The notes under the pieces were generated by a model that saw nothing but the letters and a program-made list of their open reading frames with translations, did no database searches and was not told the origin of the DNA. Both the position numbers and the translations under genes were made by a program. A DNA stretch of 64,000 nt from Sternotherus odoratus. Its lineage: Eukaryota; Chordata; Testudines; Kinosternidae. Shown here piece after piece: positions 20,590 to 31,338 of the stretch. The stretch lies in NCBI GenBank assembly GCA_032164245.1, contig JAVMKO010000002.1, positions 90,533,340-90,597,339 of the forward strand. Direction: 5' to 3'. Position 1 is the first letter of the stretch; each line of letters begins with the position of its first letter.

Positions 20590-21850
20590 GCCCTGATTCT
20601 CATGTAGCCACAGGATCAGTGCTACACTCCCAGGTTTGGAAGGAACCCCTTCGATGTTCTTGACCCCCAATGGGTCTCACTCTTCCTTCAGGGTAGCCCA
20701 CATGGCCTTGCTGCCTGCTGAGACTGTATCTTTGAGTTCAAGCACTCCTTCTTCACACCACGAGCTCTCTTTAGTAAGTCCAACTGAAATAGACTCCTGA
20801 TAGAGACTTGTATGCTCTTCAGAGGTTACCAAGTATATTACCAAGCACTTCACCTCACTTCACCATTTATAGTGATGCTCAAACAGCGTCATCAAAACAG
20901 TTGGGTTTATTAGTCAACTGGAACACAGCACAGGAAGCCCTTAAAGAAGCATAGAGAATGAAGGTTAAAGCATAGTCTATTCTGGTCAGTCCAAAGCCCA
21001 GAGACAAGCTGTAGGGAACTCCATTTTCAGGCTCTGACTTCCTCTCTCAGTCCGACTTCCTTAAACACTTCCCTGGTGAGAGATCCCAGCTTCCTTCAGA
21101 AGCCAATATTTATCATTTCTCCAGGATTTAGCTACCTATACATGCAATTAAGGAAAACTGGTAACATTACCTGTAATGGTTCTATGTATTGATACTATAA
21201 TTCTACACAATAAGATTTTTAACACAGAACCCATTACCAGCTGTTTAAGGGTATGTTTAAACCTTTTTCTTTATTAAATCTTGTTAGTCATAAAGCGTTT
21301 GGTTTTATTCCCTAAGGGTTTTTCTGCTTCCAGTTAGGGAAGGGAGAAGGGAAGGGAGTAGGTAAACAGATCAGCTGAGGTTATCAGCTGAGGAACGTCT
21401 CTCTCTCTCTTCACTGGGAAGAGAGGAGGTAGGGGGAGGTAGATCAAAGGATCAGCTAAGTGTATAGCTGAAGTGTGGAGACTGTCTCTCCTTACCGTCA
21501 GGTTAGACGGGGGAGGGGGAAGCAGCCTCCAGGTGCCTGTCCCTTCAATGAGAGGAGAGGAGGCGGGAAGGTGAATAGCCTTCACGTGTCTGACCTTGGC
21601 CCTCGGGGAGGGGGACAAAGTTAGGGTGGGGAAGTTCGGGGCCCCCCCAAGGTTTTGGAAGTATACCCGAATGGTGGCAGCAATTGGTATCCCCAAATTC
21701 CCAACTGGCAAAGTGGTGGTGTGGGGGGAAAAGGACTAGTTGGTCTGGCATACAAGAGCCCTGATCTCTGTACTCGGAGCATAGGGACAGGGAAACCCCT
21801 CTTACAACTGGCTTTGCTCTGCACTGGTAATTGTTTGTTACGAGTAATAC
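20590..21850. mobile_element. Possible LTR and leader of an LTR element
   Basis: A purine-rich, imperfectly repeated block (21330-21640) follows a possible ATTAAA polyadenylation signal near 21273 and is followed by 'aatggtggcagcaattgg' at about 21669, a phrase I associate with the region after the LTR in some turtle LTR elements. I cannot place TG...CA ends or a target duplication, and no pol sequence follows. This is a weak call. Confidence 0.3.
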
Positions 21851-22892
21851 TTAGCATGTTTACAATTAATGGTAAGACTGGAGAGGGATTTTTATTATCA
21901 TCTAGTCACTTTTAAAGGTGAAGTTTCAAGAAGGTTTCTGTTTTGGTTTTGGGGGAAAGCATCAAAAGCAAAACTGTTTTCACACAGTGCATAAAGGCTT
22001 TTGAATACCTGCAGTAAAGCTGCCTATTATTTCTAGACTCCTGTCAAGAATGTTTTCCACCTGTGCATTTCTAAAACATTTTCAAAGCTTGCTTTCTTCC
22101 ACTTTGAATAGGTGTTAAGTAGTCATAGGTGCCAGAAACACACTATTTCTTTGTCTTTTTTCCTTTTGGCTAGAACTCTAATAAGTTGTGATACTAAGGC
22201 TTGGGGAAGTTGCACATAGTGGTTATGAAAAGAAAAAATACTTGCTTTTTAGAGTGCTGCTGAATTGTTTAATAGCTCCATTATTTTTACGAAAATGTTC
22301 AAAATGATTCACTTTCTTCTTCTGAGAGGGACAACCTTTGGAGGTGGAAATATTAGTCTGTTGCTATTATGCTGTCATGTTAAAAAAATGTTTTGCATTT
22401 TCTCTTTGTTCCTTTTTTCCTCCCAATGCTAGTTTTCGTTAGTTGATTTTGGCTTCTTAACCTCATACTTGGGTGTGCAAATTTTTTTAAAAAAATTTCA
22501 GATGGTGGATCACTGAATAATAATTTGGGGATTCTCAGACCCAGGAATAATGAATATTTGCCTTTGAGTATTGCCTATGTGAGTCCACACTCCTAGGATA
22601 AGCATGTGAGCTTGAATTTGTAGAAAACAGTGTATGTTGGGAATAATCACCCCGCTTGGGAGATTCTGAGGGTACAAAGGTTGGTGACTCAAACCGCCAT
22701 TCAGTTCTTTTAACCATCCATGATGCAGTGAGCTCAGAGTTCACTCGGTCCTTGACACTACCTGGGGAATTTTTTTTTTCTTGTGAGTTCATTGATCAGA
22801 TAGTCAGTCAGTTTTTGTAATTTAAAACCTGAAATTGTTCTTTGGTGTCTATATTGTTGTAGGCATTGTCCGAGGCAAAGGCCTCTGTGGCT
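21851..22892. other. Single-copy AT-rich sequence, no gene seen
   Basis: Nothing recognisable on either strand. Confidence 0.5.
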
Positions 22893-23640
22893 CAGGGCTG
22901 GCCTTACCATGAGGTGAACTGAGGCGGCTGCCTCAGATGCCAGTCTGTGGAGGAACACCACTAGGACTCAGAGTGTAGAAATTGTGTCTGCTGCTGATGC
23001 ATATGTATTCTCTCTGCTCTAGATGCACAAAGATGATGGAGTGCTGGGCTGAAGGAAGGAGGGTACAAGAGACATAACAGGCAGGCAGGAGCTGCAGAGA
23101 GAGAGAGGAGGAGGAGCCTCTTATGTATCTCTCTAGCACCTCCAGGAGCCTGGACTAATTAACATCCACTTCTCAGGGAGCTTCCTGTGTCCTGCTGCTT
23201 CCCTGAACCTACTTTAGCAGAACAGGCAATCAACTGATGTAGTAGGAGCCAGTTAGGCCCTTAAGATGCTGGTATCTTCCCTTACTCAGGCCCTGCTACC
23301 AGCCTGCTTCATTTTCCCCTTCAACTGAGTGTTGAGAGCCACTATAGCTGGCACAGAACAGCAGTCATGAGTGAAAGAAGAAAACTCCTCTCTGGGCCAG
23401 CATTCAGAAAAAGAAAGAAAGCAAAGGAAGCTTTTCTATCTAAGCAGGAAGGAGCTCTCCCGAGATACATAGACACAAACGTTCACGGTGAGCCTTCCAG
23501 CCCCAGTGAGGATGTGAGTGCTGAGGAGATGCCTGATCTTCCAATTAGTCAGAGTGCAGAGTGCCAACACCTTACTGGGCCAAAGGTAATGCCACTTCAG
23601 ACTGCACCAGAGCAACAGGAGGTGATGTAGATGCAAGGTA
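22893..23640 (+). mobile_element. 5' part of an autonomous hAT transposon
   Basis: The stretch starts 'cagggctggccttacca', a hAT-like terminus, and leads after about 470 bp into an ORF with the N-terminal sequence typical of hAT transposases of the ZMYM/TTF-finger group. The remaining transposase and the right terminus are not found downstream, so the element is 3'-truncated. Confidence 0.55.
23367..23630 (+). pseudogene. hAT transposase-like N-terminal ORF (truncated)
   Basis: An ATG at 23367 opens an 87-codon frame that starts 'MSERRKLLSGPAFRKRKK' and continues with a Lys/Arg-rich then acidic, serine-rich tail. A basic start of this kind, followed by a 'KQEGALPRYI' block, is what I know from hAT-derived proteins with a TTF/ZMYM-type zinc finger. 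The zinc finger, the DDE catalytic residues and the hAT dimerisation domain would lie downstream, but the frame stops at 23628-23630 and no such sequence follows. It could be the first exon of a larger gene, but more likely it is a dead fragment. Basis: recognition of the N-terminal pattern only. Confidence 0.5.
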
Positions 23641-25611
23641 CCTGACATGAACACACCCACTGTCAAGGAAATAGATAATGAGGGATATATGTGTCAGAAC
23701 ATCAAAAACCATGGTCAGATCTGCTTCTGAAAGTCTGTTTGCCAGATACTTTATGATCTGTGTGCTAACTTTCTCCAGCATCTTTAAGGAGCTGTACGTG
23801 GTGAATGCGGAAGATACCTTGGTGGCCAGGTCTGTGAAGGCTTCAGCATCAGCCACTGCTGATAATGCCTCTGATCCCGTGGGGAATTAATACCAATCAT
23901 GCCCTTATTGACATAAACGAGGCTGATTCTGTCTCTTTTTCAGTCTAGCAGTGGTCCTTTTTTACCTCCCTCCAGGTGTTGACATTGTAACTTCTGGGAG
24001 ATGTTAGACCTCAGGTCTCATGGGCCCCAGTGATGGTCTCACTGCCATCAAGAATGAAGCTCGGGCTCATGCTTGGGTTTTGTTAGTGCCCACATTCAGT
24101 CAGGCCTTTTACCCCGGCTTTCCGGGTCTGACTACACATATCCTTGATCAGCACCTATTCTGCCACTTAACTCCTTTGGAACCATGCAGTACTTCTGGAC
24201 TCGATTCCTATGGTGGCGAGGTTGGCTTCTCCACAGCTGGTGTCTGAGTCTGAAGGCTGAGTATTATGGGAGGCTGAGTGTGATGCGACAGATGAGTTAG
24301 AAACATTTCCTTTGTTCTCTTCACTGGGTATGTCTGCGAATTCCTTATCAGCTTCACATATTTCTGATGGCATGAAAGCCTCCCTGGAATTGCTGGAACA
24401 TCTTGCTGCATCTATACATCTAGCTCAGTGTGATCCAAAAGAAAGCCATGGACTCTTTGCTATTCTGTAGCCCAAGAGGATGGGCTGTATGATGTCATTA
24501 TAAATAAAATGCACAAGGCTGCTATTTTGATTTCTATACATTTTTACTGCATTGAGCCGTCACCTTGACTGTCAGACCTGGTGCCTAATTTTGGAGAGCA
24601 GTTTTGTGGTAATTTCTAACTAATACCCCTCACAGACACAGCTCATGGGTTGCAAAATAGCTTGCTAATATCTCAAGAGTGGGGAATTCATGTAGGCAAT
24701 TCTCGGAAGAAAATAGCTACCATTAGGAACGGCAGTTCTCTAAGATGTTTTCCTATAAAGACCCAAACTCCACACCCATCTTCCATGCTTCCTCAGAGAC
24801 TTGGGTTAAATGACTGCCGAATAAGTGGAAGGAATTTAAAGGCTGTGGAGACCTCTCCCCTTCTCATGTCCTCAAACCCTGTGCAATGGGGAGGGGGAGG
24901 GGGTCCAAAGGACAGCACTTTCTGGAAGACTGAGATCATGCATCAGAAGTGTCTGCGTCTCCAAGAATGTGGATCCATATAAGCAATCTGGAAGAACCTC
25001 AGTTACACTGGAAACTATTCCCCCCCCCCCTCGATTCACTAATCACCTACCATAAAGAGGTCTCAAACCTAGGATATAGATTTATAGAGTGTGGGGACCT
25101 GTTCTGGATATTGAAAACGGAGTTATTTAATGTATGGAGTGTGCAGGATTCCTGTCTGTGGTCCTGGGGTTTACTTGGAAATTTGTGTTTCAATCAGATA
25201 CCCTCTTCTAGCTCAATGGTACACTCTGCATGATAATGCATCTTGCTGGGTGATACCGTCACTTTTAGTATGTCACAATATCAAAGATCACCCACTGGTT
25301 CCAAATCATGGACTCCAATGTTCAGTCTGACGAGCCAGGTTGAGCACTACTGCAGCGCTGTGGTTGTGTGAAGAAATTCTCCTGCCAGCCTGAATGCTTA
25401 CAGGTACATCTGCAAAATGAGAGTATCAGTGACAGAAGCAATGGTTTTATGATGAAGAGTGCCTTAAAAAAGTAGAAGAGCCATTTTGTCCTTTGGAGTT
25501 GCATTGCACTGAGCGAAAAAGGATTTAAAAACCCCCTCAAAATGCAGAGGTAGATGTTAATAATGTATTGATGGTGCGTAATAATTATTCTGTATTAAGG
25601 CAACCTTTTTT
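23641..25611. other. Unassigned sequence
   Basis: Several short ORFs occur on both strands without recognisable domains. A G-rich run lies at 24885-24903. I looked for retroelement gag or transposase remains between 23880 and 24650 and could not support any. Confidence 0.4.
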
Positions 25612-25679
25612 GTTAGTGTTTGTACAGCACCAAGCACAATGTAGTCCTGGTCCATGAATAGGGCTTCTAGGCACTACTA
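25612..25679 (-). repeat. Dispersed SINE-like repeat tail (5S-unit target)
   Basis: 'gtttgtacagcaccaagc' to 'gcttctaggcactac' is the same dispersed repeat as at 11375-11508, reversed. Its AT-rich tail appears to continue at 25930 ('ctcatcaataaataaataa'), so the 5S-derived unit landed inside it. Confidence 0.55.
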
Positions 25680-25689
25680 CAATAATACT

Positions 25690-25919
25690 CTCTCTGCCCA
25701 TCAACCCCCAGCCCCGGGGTATGGGCCACCAACTGGTGTTGGTGTTTCAGTAGCAATTGGTTCCCTTACAGGGTGGAGTTGCTAGCCCCACACCCATGTT
25801 ACACCTACAGCACCTGGTATTCCCATGAGGTCTCCCATCCAAGTACTAGCCTGGCCCAAACCTTCTTAGCTTCCAAGATCAGACGGGATCGGCCATATTC
25901 AGGGTGGTTTAGCCATATA
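25690..25919 (-). mobile_element. 5S-rRNA-derived retroposon (SINE3-like unit)
   Basis: The 230-bp unit, read on the minus strand, consists of a full-length 5S rRNA-like sequence (25801-25919) followed by about 110 bp of unrelated tail (25690-25800) that contains 'gtggggctagcaactcc'. It is flanked by 'caataatact' (25680-25689) and 'cagtaatact' (25920-25929), a 9-of-10 direct repeat, as expected of target-primed retroposition. There is no A-tail. A 5S head joined to a separate 3' tail resembles the SINE3 class, but I cannot match the tail to a LINE. Confidence 0.6.
25801..25919 (-). pseudogene. 5S rRNA pseudogene or 5S-derived SINE head
   Basis: The minus strand follows vertebrate 5S rRNA over its whole length: 'accaccctgaat', 'cccgtctgatcttggaagc', 'actagtacttggatggg' (approximate) and 'ggtgctgtagg' occur in order with correct spacing. 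The C-box of the internal RNA polymerase III promoter ('gtacttggatgggagacc') is intact, whereas the A-box has changes ('aagctaagaaggttt' instead of the usual AAGCTAAGCAGGGTC). Several other substitutions make it unlikely to give functional rRNA. Confidence 0.9.
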
Positions 25920-25929
25920 CAGTAATACT

Positions 25930-27414
25930 ACTCATCAATAAATAAATAAGTGTAAATTCTGTCAAGACAGGCTCGAACCAAAATCCCACATACCAGCCTT
26001 TTCAGCTTTTTCCAAGTTTAGATCCAGATGTGAACTTCACATATCTGACCCCTTCTCTAACTTGCTGAGCTAGAATTCCAGATGTGAATATCCTCACCTT
26101 TTCAGTCAGTTCATATCTGGATCTGAACTTTGTGGCTCTGGCTTATCTCTGCATCAGTTTGCTACCAGGGCAGGTACATACTTAATTCACCTGTCTATCT
26201 GATTTGTAATTTTGTTCTGAATTGCCATATTTCTTTCTGGGGCAACTAGAACCCAGTATTGAAATTCCATCTTTGAAACTGAGAAGCGAGCTGTACATTT
26301 GACTACAAGCTAGGGATCTGTATCATTGTCCGATAGGATTTAGTAGCTTTTATTAGCCAATAATGGAAATGATAGCCTGCATCACAGCAGTGATTTAAGT
26401 GCATAGTATTACAATGAAAACTCTTTGCCCTTTTGCTTACAGTATCCCAAATCCATTCTGTCCAGAGATTAAGCACAAAGCAATTTAGTGAAATTTCCAT
26501 CCTCTGTTGCTGAAGACCAGCAATTTACCACTATCTGAAAATGAGAAGTGTATGTGATTGTGTGTGGCCTGCCGATTCTTCATCATTCCCCACCCCCATC
26601 CTCACCTGCCACAAAGCTGCTTTTGTTGACGAGGTTTTCATTACGAAAATCAATGGGGTTTTATGTTCTTCTATATGACATAGATGTAAATTGAGGAAAA
26701 GAGGATGTGCGTGGCATTGGCAGTCTTTTCACTTGAAGAGGGATGGCTCGTGGGTCATGATTATCCTGAGCTTGTAGCTCCTGGGCATTTGCTAGTAGCC
26801 CATTGTAGCAGAGCAAAGAACCATCTTGTTATTGATGTCTGCTACTATATCCCCTCAGTGTTTTCAAAATTCTTCTGCACTAAGTAATGCATATCTATCA
26901 GTCCTGGGTTAAGGATCTAAATGTATTTCCTGCGGGTGAACATACAGGTGAGGGGTAGTTCAAAAATACTCACTTCACTTTTGTTGCAATATCTATTGTG
27001 TTTTCCCTGTGAAACGCTCTTAGCAATAAAAGATCCTTTCCCCATATTTTTTTCTTGCCCACATGTTATTTATTTTATATATAGGCATACACACATATTA
27101 GTGATACATGAAGATGCATTTTAGCTGCAAAAAGGAAACAACAGAAATACTTTAATATGATTTCCTGCAACAGATACAAAAAGGAACTTAAATTGGTCAG
27201 TCAAATTCTGCTCTCAGTTATGCTGTTGTAAATCTAGAAATACTCCACTAAATGCAATGTTGTTACTGTAGCTGCATAACACCATTGTAACCAACAGCAG
27301 AATTTGGCATATCAGTTATAATAGGAAACAAACTCTGAACATTAAAATTAGGGGAATATATTTTGCATTTGTTTCAAACTGAATGAAGTACAATACTATT
27401 CAGTATAAGAACAG
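25930..27414. other. Mostly single-copy sequence
   Basis: No gene is visible. 27203-27312 is a short palindromic repeat: 'caaattctgctctcagtta' at one side and 'cagcagaatttggc' at the other. 25995-26130 holds inverted 'gatccagatgtgaac'/'ttcatatctggatc' words. The rest is unassigned. Confidence 0.45.
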
Positions 27415-27585
27415 TGTAGCAGGCAGCTGACCAGAGCCTGCTGAGTCAGCCCCTGCTCCCTCCTAGCCCAGCAAAAGGGAGAACCCTCTGCAAGCCTTCC
27501 CTAGCAGGGAGGGCTAATCAGCCACCTGGGTGTAGCCCTGAGCTGCAGAGGGCTTAATGTGCTCCACCTGGCAGCCTCCACAGGC

Positions 27586-27592
27586 TATAAAG
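27586..27592 (+). promoter_or_regulatory. TATA box of the second solo LTR
   Basis: TATAAAG sits in 'caggctataaagcctgcc', a small palindrome, about 240 bp before the AATAAA signal. Confidence 0.5.
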
Positions 27593-27624
27593 CCTGCCAG
27601 GGAGGAAGCTAGAGAGGAGGAGTT

Positions 27625-27674
<50 letters not shown>
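27625..27674. repeat. (AGGAGC)n hexanucleotide repeat
   Basis: About eight perfect copies of AGGAGC lie within the LTR, after its TATA box. Complementary-strand ORFs reading poly-Ser/Cys or Ala-Pro result from this repeat. Confidence 0.95.
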
Positions 27675-27828
27675 TAAGTAGTAAGTAAAGAAAGCTGAGG
27701 AAGGTAGCTGAGGCTGATTGCCTGCCAGAGCTGACTGTTCCTGAGGCCAGCCAAGCTGAGGGCTGAGCCTGAGCTAAACCTGTATATAGAACTGGACATA
27801 GGTGGTGGGTTTTGCACTGTGTGGGACG

Positions 27829-27834
27829 AATAAA
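27829..27834 (+). promoter_or_regulatory. Polyadenylation signal of the second solo LTR
   Basis: AATAAA in 'gacgaataaaagacac' lies 70 bp before the LTR end, as in typical R-U5 regions. Confidence 0.55.
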
Positions 27835-28124
27835 AGACACTGGTGAAGCCAAAAAGGAGTCTCCTGCCTGTGTTTTGAAGAGGGCGGTCAGAGGCCTGCT
27901 TACAAACAGGCAAAGGATTAAATATCAATATTCTTCTGTCTTCATTGCCCTCGACATCAGAGCTAATTGTCCAACATAAGCACTTCAAGAGTTGACCAAA
28001 ACTGTATGTATTTTTAGTTAATTAACATTATAAAAATAACTTGATTGTCAGTCAACCTGCAGTTCAAATGAAGATGCATATTAATAAATGTTATTTTGAA
28101 AAAGTGGAACAGGATAATTAGTCA

Positions 28125-28276
28125 AGTATCATAGCAGAGGTAATTAGATCTTTCTTGACCTCTGGACCACAGAGTGAAAGGCTCCTTCTAGGTAACAGCA
28201 TCATTTGTTCCAGTGACTGATGGCTGCTCTTTCAAAGGAACTCTTTCCTCTGTGATTAAATATTTATCACTACCTT
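28125..28276 (+). repeat. Duplicated 150-bp sequence, copy 1
   Basis: From 'gcagaggtaattag' to 'gtgattaaatatttatcac' this sequence matches 28812-28981 in the same orientation, with shared words such as 'tccttctaggtaacagc' and 'tttcctctgtgattaaata'. It may be a local duplication or a dispersed repeat. Confidence 0.8.
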
Positions 28277-28811
28277 ACTTTCCTGATAGCAGTCCCCCAA
28301 TGTACATTTATTCCGGGAGTTATTCTTTGCTGTGGTACACTAAAGGGTATTCTGTTTTGGCTTGACCTAGGTGCAACTTGGTTAGAAGTATACTCTTTAT
28401 GTTAGAAAAAATGCATTGTCATCAACTTCTCTACTGCCTATTTGGGTTAGTCAAGATTTTTTTTTTAATAAGAAAATATAGAAGTCATACATGCCATGGG
28501 TACATTGGCTGATCATGAAATGCTTTATCCTGTTCTAAGCAACTTTACATGGAGGTACTGTATAAGCATGCCCTGTAGTGAGATTTCTTAGGTTACTAAG
28601 GTTTACTGGGCTGTGGCTGATTCTTGCTTCGGAGCATGGAAGTGGCTGAATATACTTCAAGTGTAAAGCCAATTAAAATATTACTGGCTTCTTAGTGAAG
28701 CACCATGCATCTGCTACAAAACCGGGGGTTAAACTACCAAGAGTGGGCCATAGCTTTGTATTGGATTCATTTTTACACAGACAGGAAGGAATAAATGTCA
28801 AAGTCACAGAG
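28277..28811. other. Spacer between duplicated sequences
   Basis: AT-rich, with no gene or known repeat seen. Confidence 0.45.
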
Positions 28812-28981
28812 ACTGCTGTTTCACAGCAGAAGTAATTAGGTGGACCTTACTTGACTTCTGGACCATAGAGTGCAAGACTCCTTCTAGGTAACAGCGGCCT
28901 TTGTTCCATTTTCAAGAGCCAGTGACTGATGTCTCCTCTTGCAAAGGAGCACTTTCCTCTGTGATTAAATATTTATCACAG
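28812..28981 (+). repeat. Duplicated 150-bp sequence, copy 2
   Basis: This second copy of 28125-28276 carries a short insertion ('attttcaagagc', near 28909) and scattered substitutions. Confidence 0.8.
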
Positions 28982-30639
28982 TGAGAGGCCAGCAGTAGGA
29001 CTAAGTGCCTCCAATTAACCACAGCAGAGGTTCATAAGTGACTATAGGACAAGTATAAATATTTTAAAAGAGCAGGTTAGAGCAATGGTTGTACCGGACT
29101 TTCTCCCTGCAGATCAACCCATGTTTTTCGGTAAACAGATGTGTGCCTAATAATCCTGCACTTTATTTGTTGTGCCCTAGTGATAAATCAGGGTCTGCCA
29201 GTTATTGCATTAATCCTGTGTCTGAAGAGCTTTATTTTGCTTGGTGATTTTGCAGGGCAAAACATAATTAACAGCACTGAGATCTGTTTTGTTGCTGTTG
29301 TGTATTTTTTTCCAGGGTTCCCTCACAGAAAGAATTTGTAGCTAATCCTTGGGAAAGAAAGAGGCCTTGCCCCCGAGGTCTGTGGTCAGGAGGAGAAAAT
29401 AGAATGGGATCCTACAGAGTTGACCAGTGAATGGAGCGGGACTGTGCTAGAGGGAAAGAATGGCTGGTTCCTGGCTTTATCTAATTTATACACCCATTCA
29501 TTGACAGGACATTGGAGACTTGGAGTCAGTTTGGGTTTCTCTCTTCCTGTATGTGAAGAATAACTCTAATTTTGGGGCTTTCTAAAACCACTGTTGTGTT
29601 ATCCATCTTCTTGTCAGTATCCTACAGAGAATCCCTAAAGACCTTAGACCGCTCACTGTCTTTTATCTTTGATTTTACCCTTGTGGCAATGCACTGTTTT
29701 TGGTATTGGAGTGCTTGGTGCCAAAATCTAAGCTATTGATTGTGTTGTAACAACTTTACAGAATTTGTGCTACACTAGCTTGCACTGTGTCTTAACCAAG
29801 AAAAGGAACAAAGGTAGGTGTTAGGATCGATAACAATCTCTCAAATACACATGTTAAAACCAGCAACTACAGTGAGATTTCTGTGGCGGCTTAGATTTGG
29901 GAGTATGTTTTTATAAGATGTTACAAGAGCTTACAGCAATTCAAGATGTACCGGAAATGGTTTTGTTACTGCTAACTAAGAATGAGGCAATGGCAGACAG
30001 AAATTCAGGTCAAGGATTATTTGTTGCAAAAGCATGTGAGCATTTCCATTATGTTATCTCTGTTTTCAGTTATCATACCCAGTCACATGGTAAAGAGTGA
30101 AGCTCTGCATACAAGATCTCAGCCGAGTGAGAGTTTTCATTAATTTAAACTGGAAGTTCATTCCAGCTATTTGTAAAGTGATTGACTGCTGTTGTGGGAT
30201 AGAACACAGATAAAAATCCCTTAAAATGGACAAGGAAGATGCCTACCTCATACAAATTAGGAAATTTTGCTGACATTTATGTGATGAGATTTCAGCTTTC
30301 ATGTAGCTAGACTGGCATAATAAAGAGCATATTTATACACCCAGAAAAAAAAAAAGATACTGGCTAACCAACTAATGTCTGGGGCCCAAATTAGGATTTG
30401 GTTACAAAGAAGCACCAGAGCTAAAATTTGGGTTCAATGCAACCACACTGAAATCTCAGTTCAATGTGCTTCAATCCATTCTGTGATTTTATGGGATGTT
30501 GTGGCAGGGCATATTGCTCATCAGGGGTGCGAAGCAGTAAGGAGAAAGCTTCATTGGTATTGATACTGACAGTTGGGTACACAATACAGGTAGCAGAATG
30601 ACTGTACCTAATTAGGTGAGGAATCTGGCAGAAGTCCAA
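28982..30639. other. Unassigned sequence
   Basis: No exon, RNA gene or known repeat could be supported. Short ORFs at 29141, 29897 and 30375 have no recognisable domain. Confidence 0.45.
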
Positions 30640-31338
30640 CAGAAACCACTAAGAAGTCAGTACAAAAGGCAATGAACAAAATGGTGGAACTAGAAATACT
30701 GGTTCAAGAAGTGAAACCAGGTATTATAGGGAAACAGAAACACGGTGGAATAGTAGTTGCAACTGGAGTGTAGGTATTGAAAGGTTAAAGGTATGTGCTG
30801 GTCAGAAAAGACAGAAATAAAGGTAAAGGTGGTGGAGCAGCATTATATGTTAATAATGAGGTAGACTGGAAAGAAGCTAGAAATGATGGAATGGACAAAA
30901 CAGAGTCTATTTGGTTCAAAATCACTTTGGGGAAGAAACCTATCATGGACTCCCATGGGATAGTGCTTGGGGTATGATACTGTCCCCCAGGATCCAATTT
31001 GGATATGGGCAGAGACCTCTTTAGTATCTTTAATGAAATAAGTACCACTGGGAATTGTGTGATTTATGAGAGATTTATACTTCCAAGATATACATTGGAG
31101 GACAAGCACTGCTAATAATATAGTAGGGTTCAGATTTTCCTGGATGATAGCTGACAGATTTATTCACTAAACCAGCAAGAGGTGAAGCCATTTTATATTT
31201 AGTATTGATGAGTGGTGAGGATCTCCTAGAAGAACTGGTTGTATGGGACAAACTTGGTTTGAGTGATCATGAGCTAATTCAGTTTAGAATTAACAAAAAA
31301 TTTGTTAGATAAACAAAAAAAACTACTGCAGTACAGAT
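30640..31338 (+). mobile_element. CR1 LINE fragment (endonuclease domain)
   Basis: Plus-strand translation gives 'VRKDRNKGKGGGAALYV' (30797-30850), then 'TESIWFKI', and near 31255 'LGLSDHELIQF'. These blocks, in this order and spacing, are the APE-type endonuclease of CR1 ORF2; the last contains the Ser-Asp-His catalytic motif. Frame changes and stops lie between them, so it is dead. The fragment stops where a hAT MITE begins at 31339. No reverse transcriptase follows on the other side. Confidence 0.8.

Larger units (their letters stand above)
27415..27904 (+). mobile_element. Solo LTR with 5-bp target duplication
   Basis: The 490-bp element begins 'tgtagcaggcag' and ends 'gaggcctgcttaca'; the ends are an inverted repeat (TGTAGCAGGC/GCCTGCTTACA with one change). 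AACAG flanks both sides exactly (27410-27414 and 27905-27909). It has TATAAAG at 27586 and AATAAA at 27829 on the plus strand, so U3, R and U5 can be assigned. A GGAGCA hexamer repeat lies just downstream of the TATA box. No internal coding region is present. Retroviral or Gypsy origin cannot be decided from the LTR alone. Confidence 0.85.

Noticed and set aside
23880..24650. Possible retroelement (DIRS-like) gag or other coding remnant
   Set aside because: A vague resemblance in one frame could not be sustained over more than a few residues, so no call was made.
25801..25919. Functional 5S rRNA gene
   Set aside because: Substitutions in the A-box and stems, the foreign 3' tail and the flanking direct repeats indicate a retroposed derivative.
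27514..27988. Minus-strand ORFs with poly-Ser/Cys or Ala-Pro repeats
   Set aside because: These come from the AGGAGC hexamer repeat in the solo LTR.
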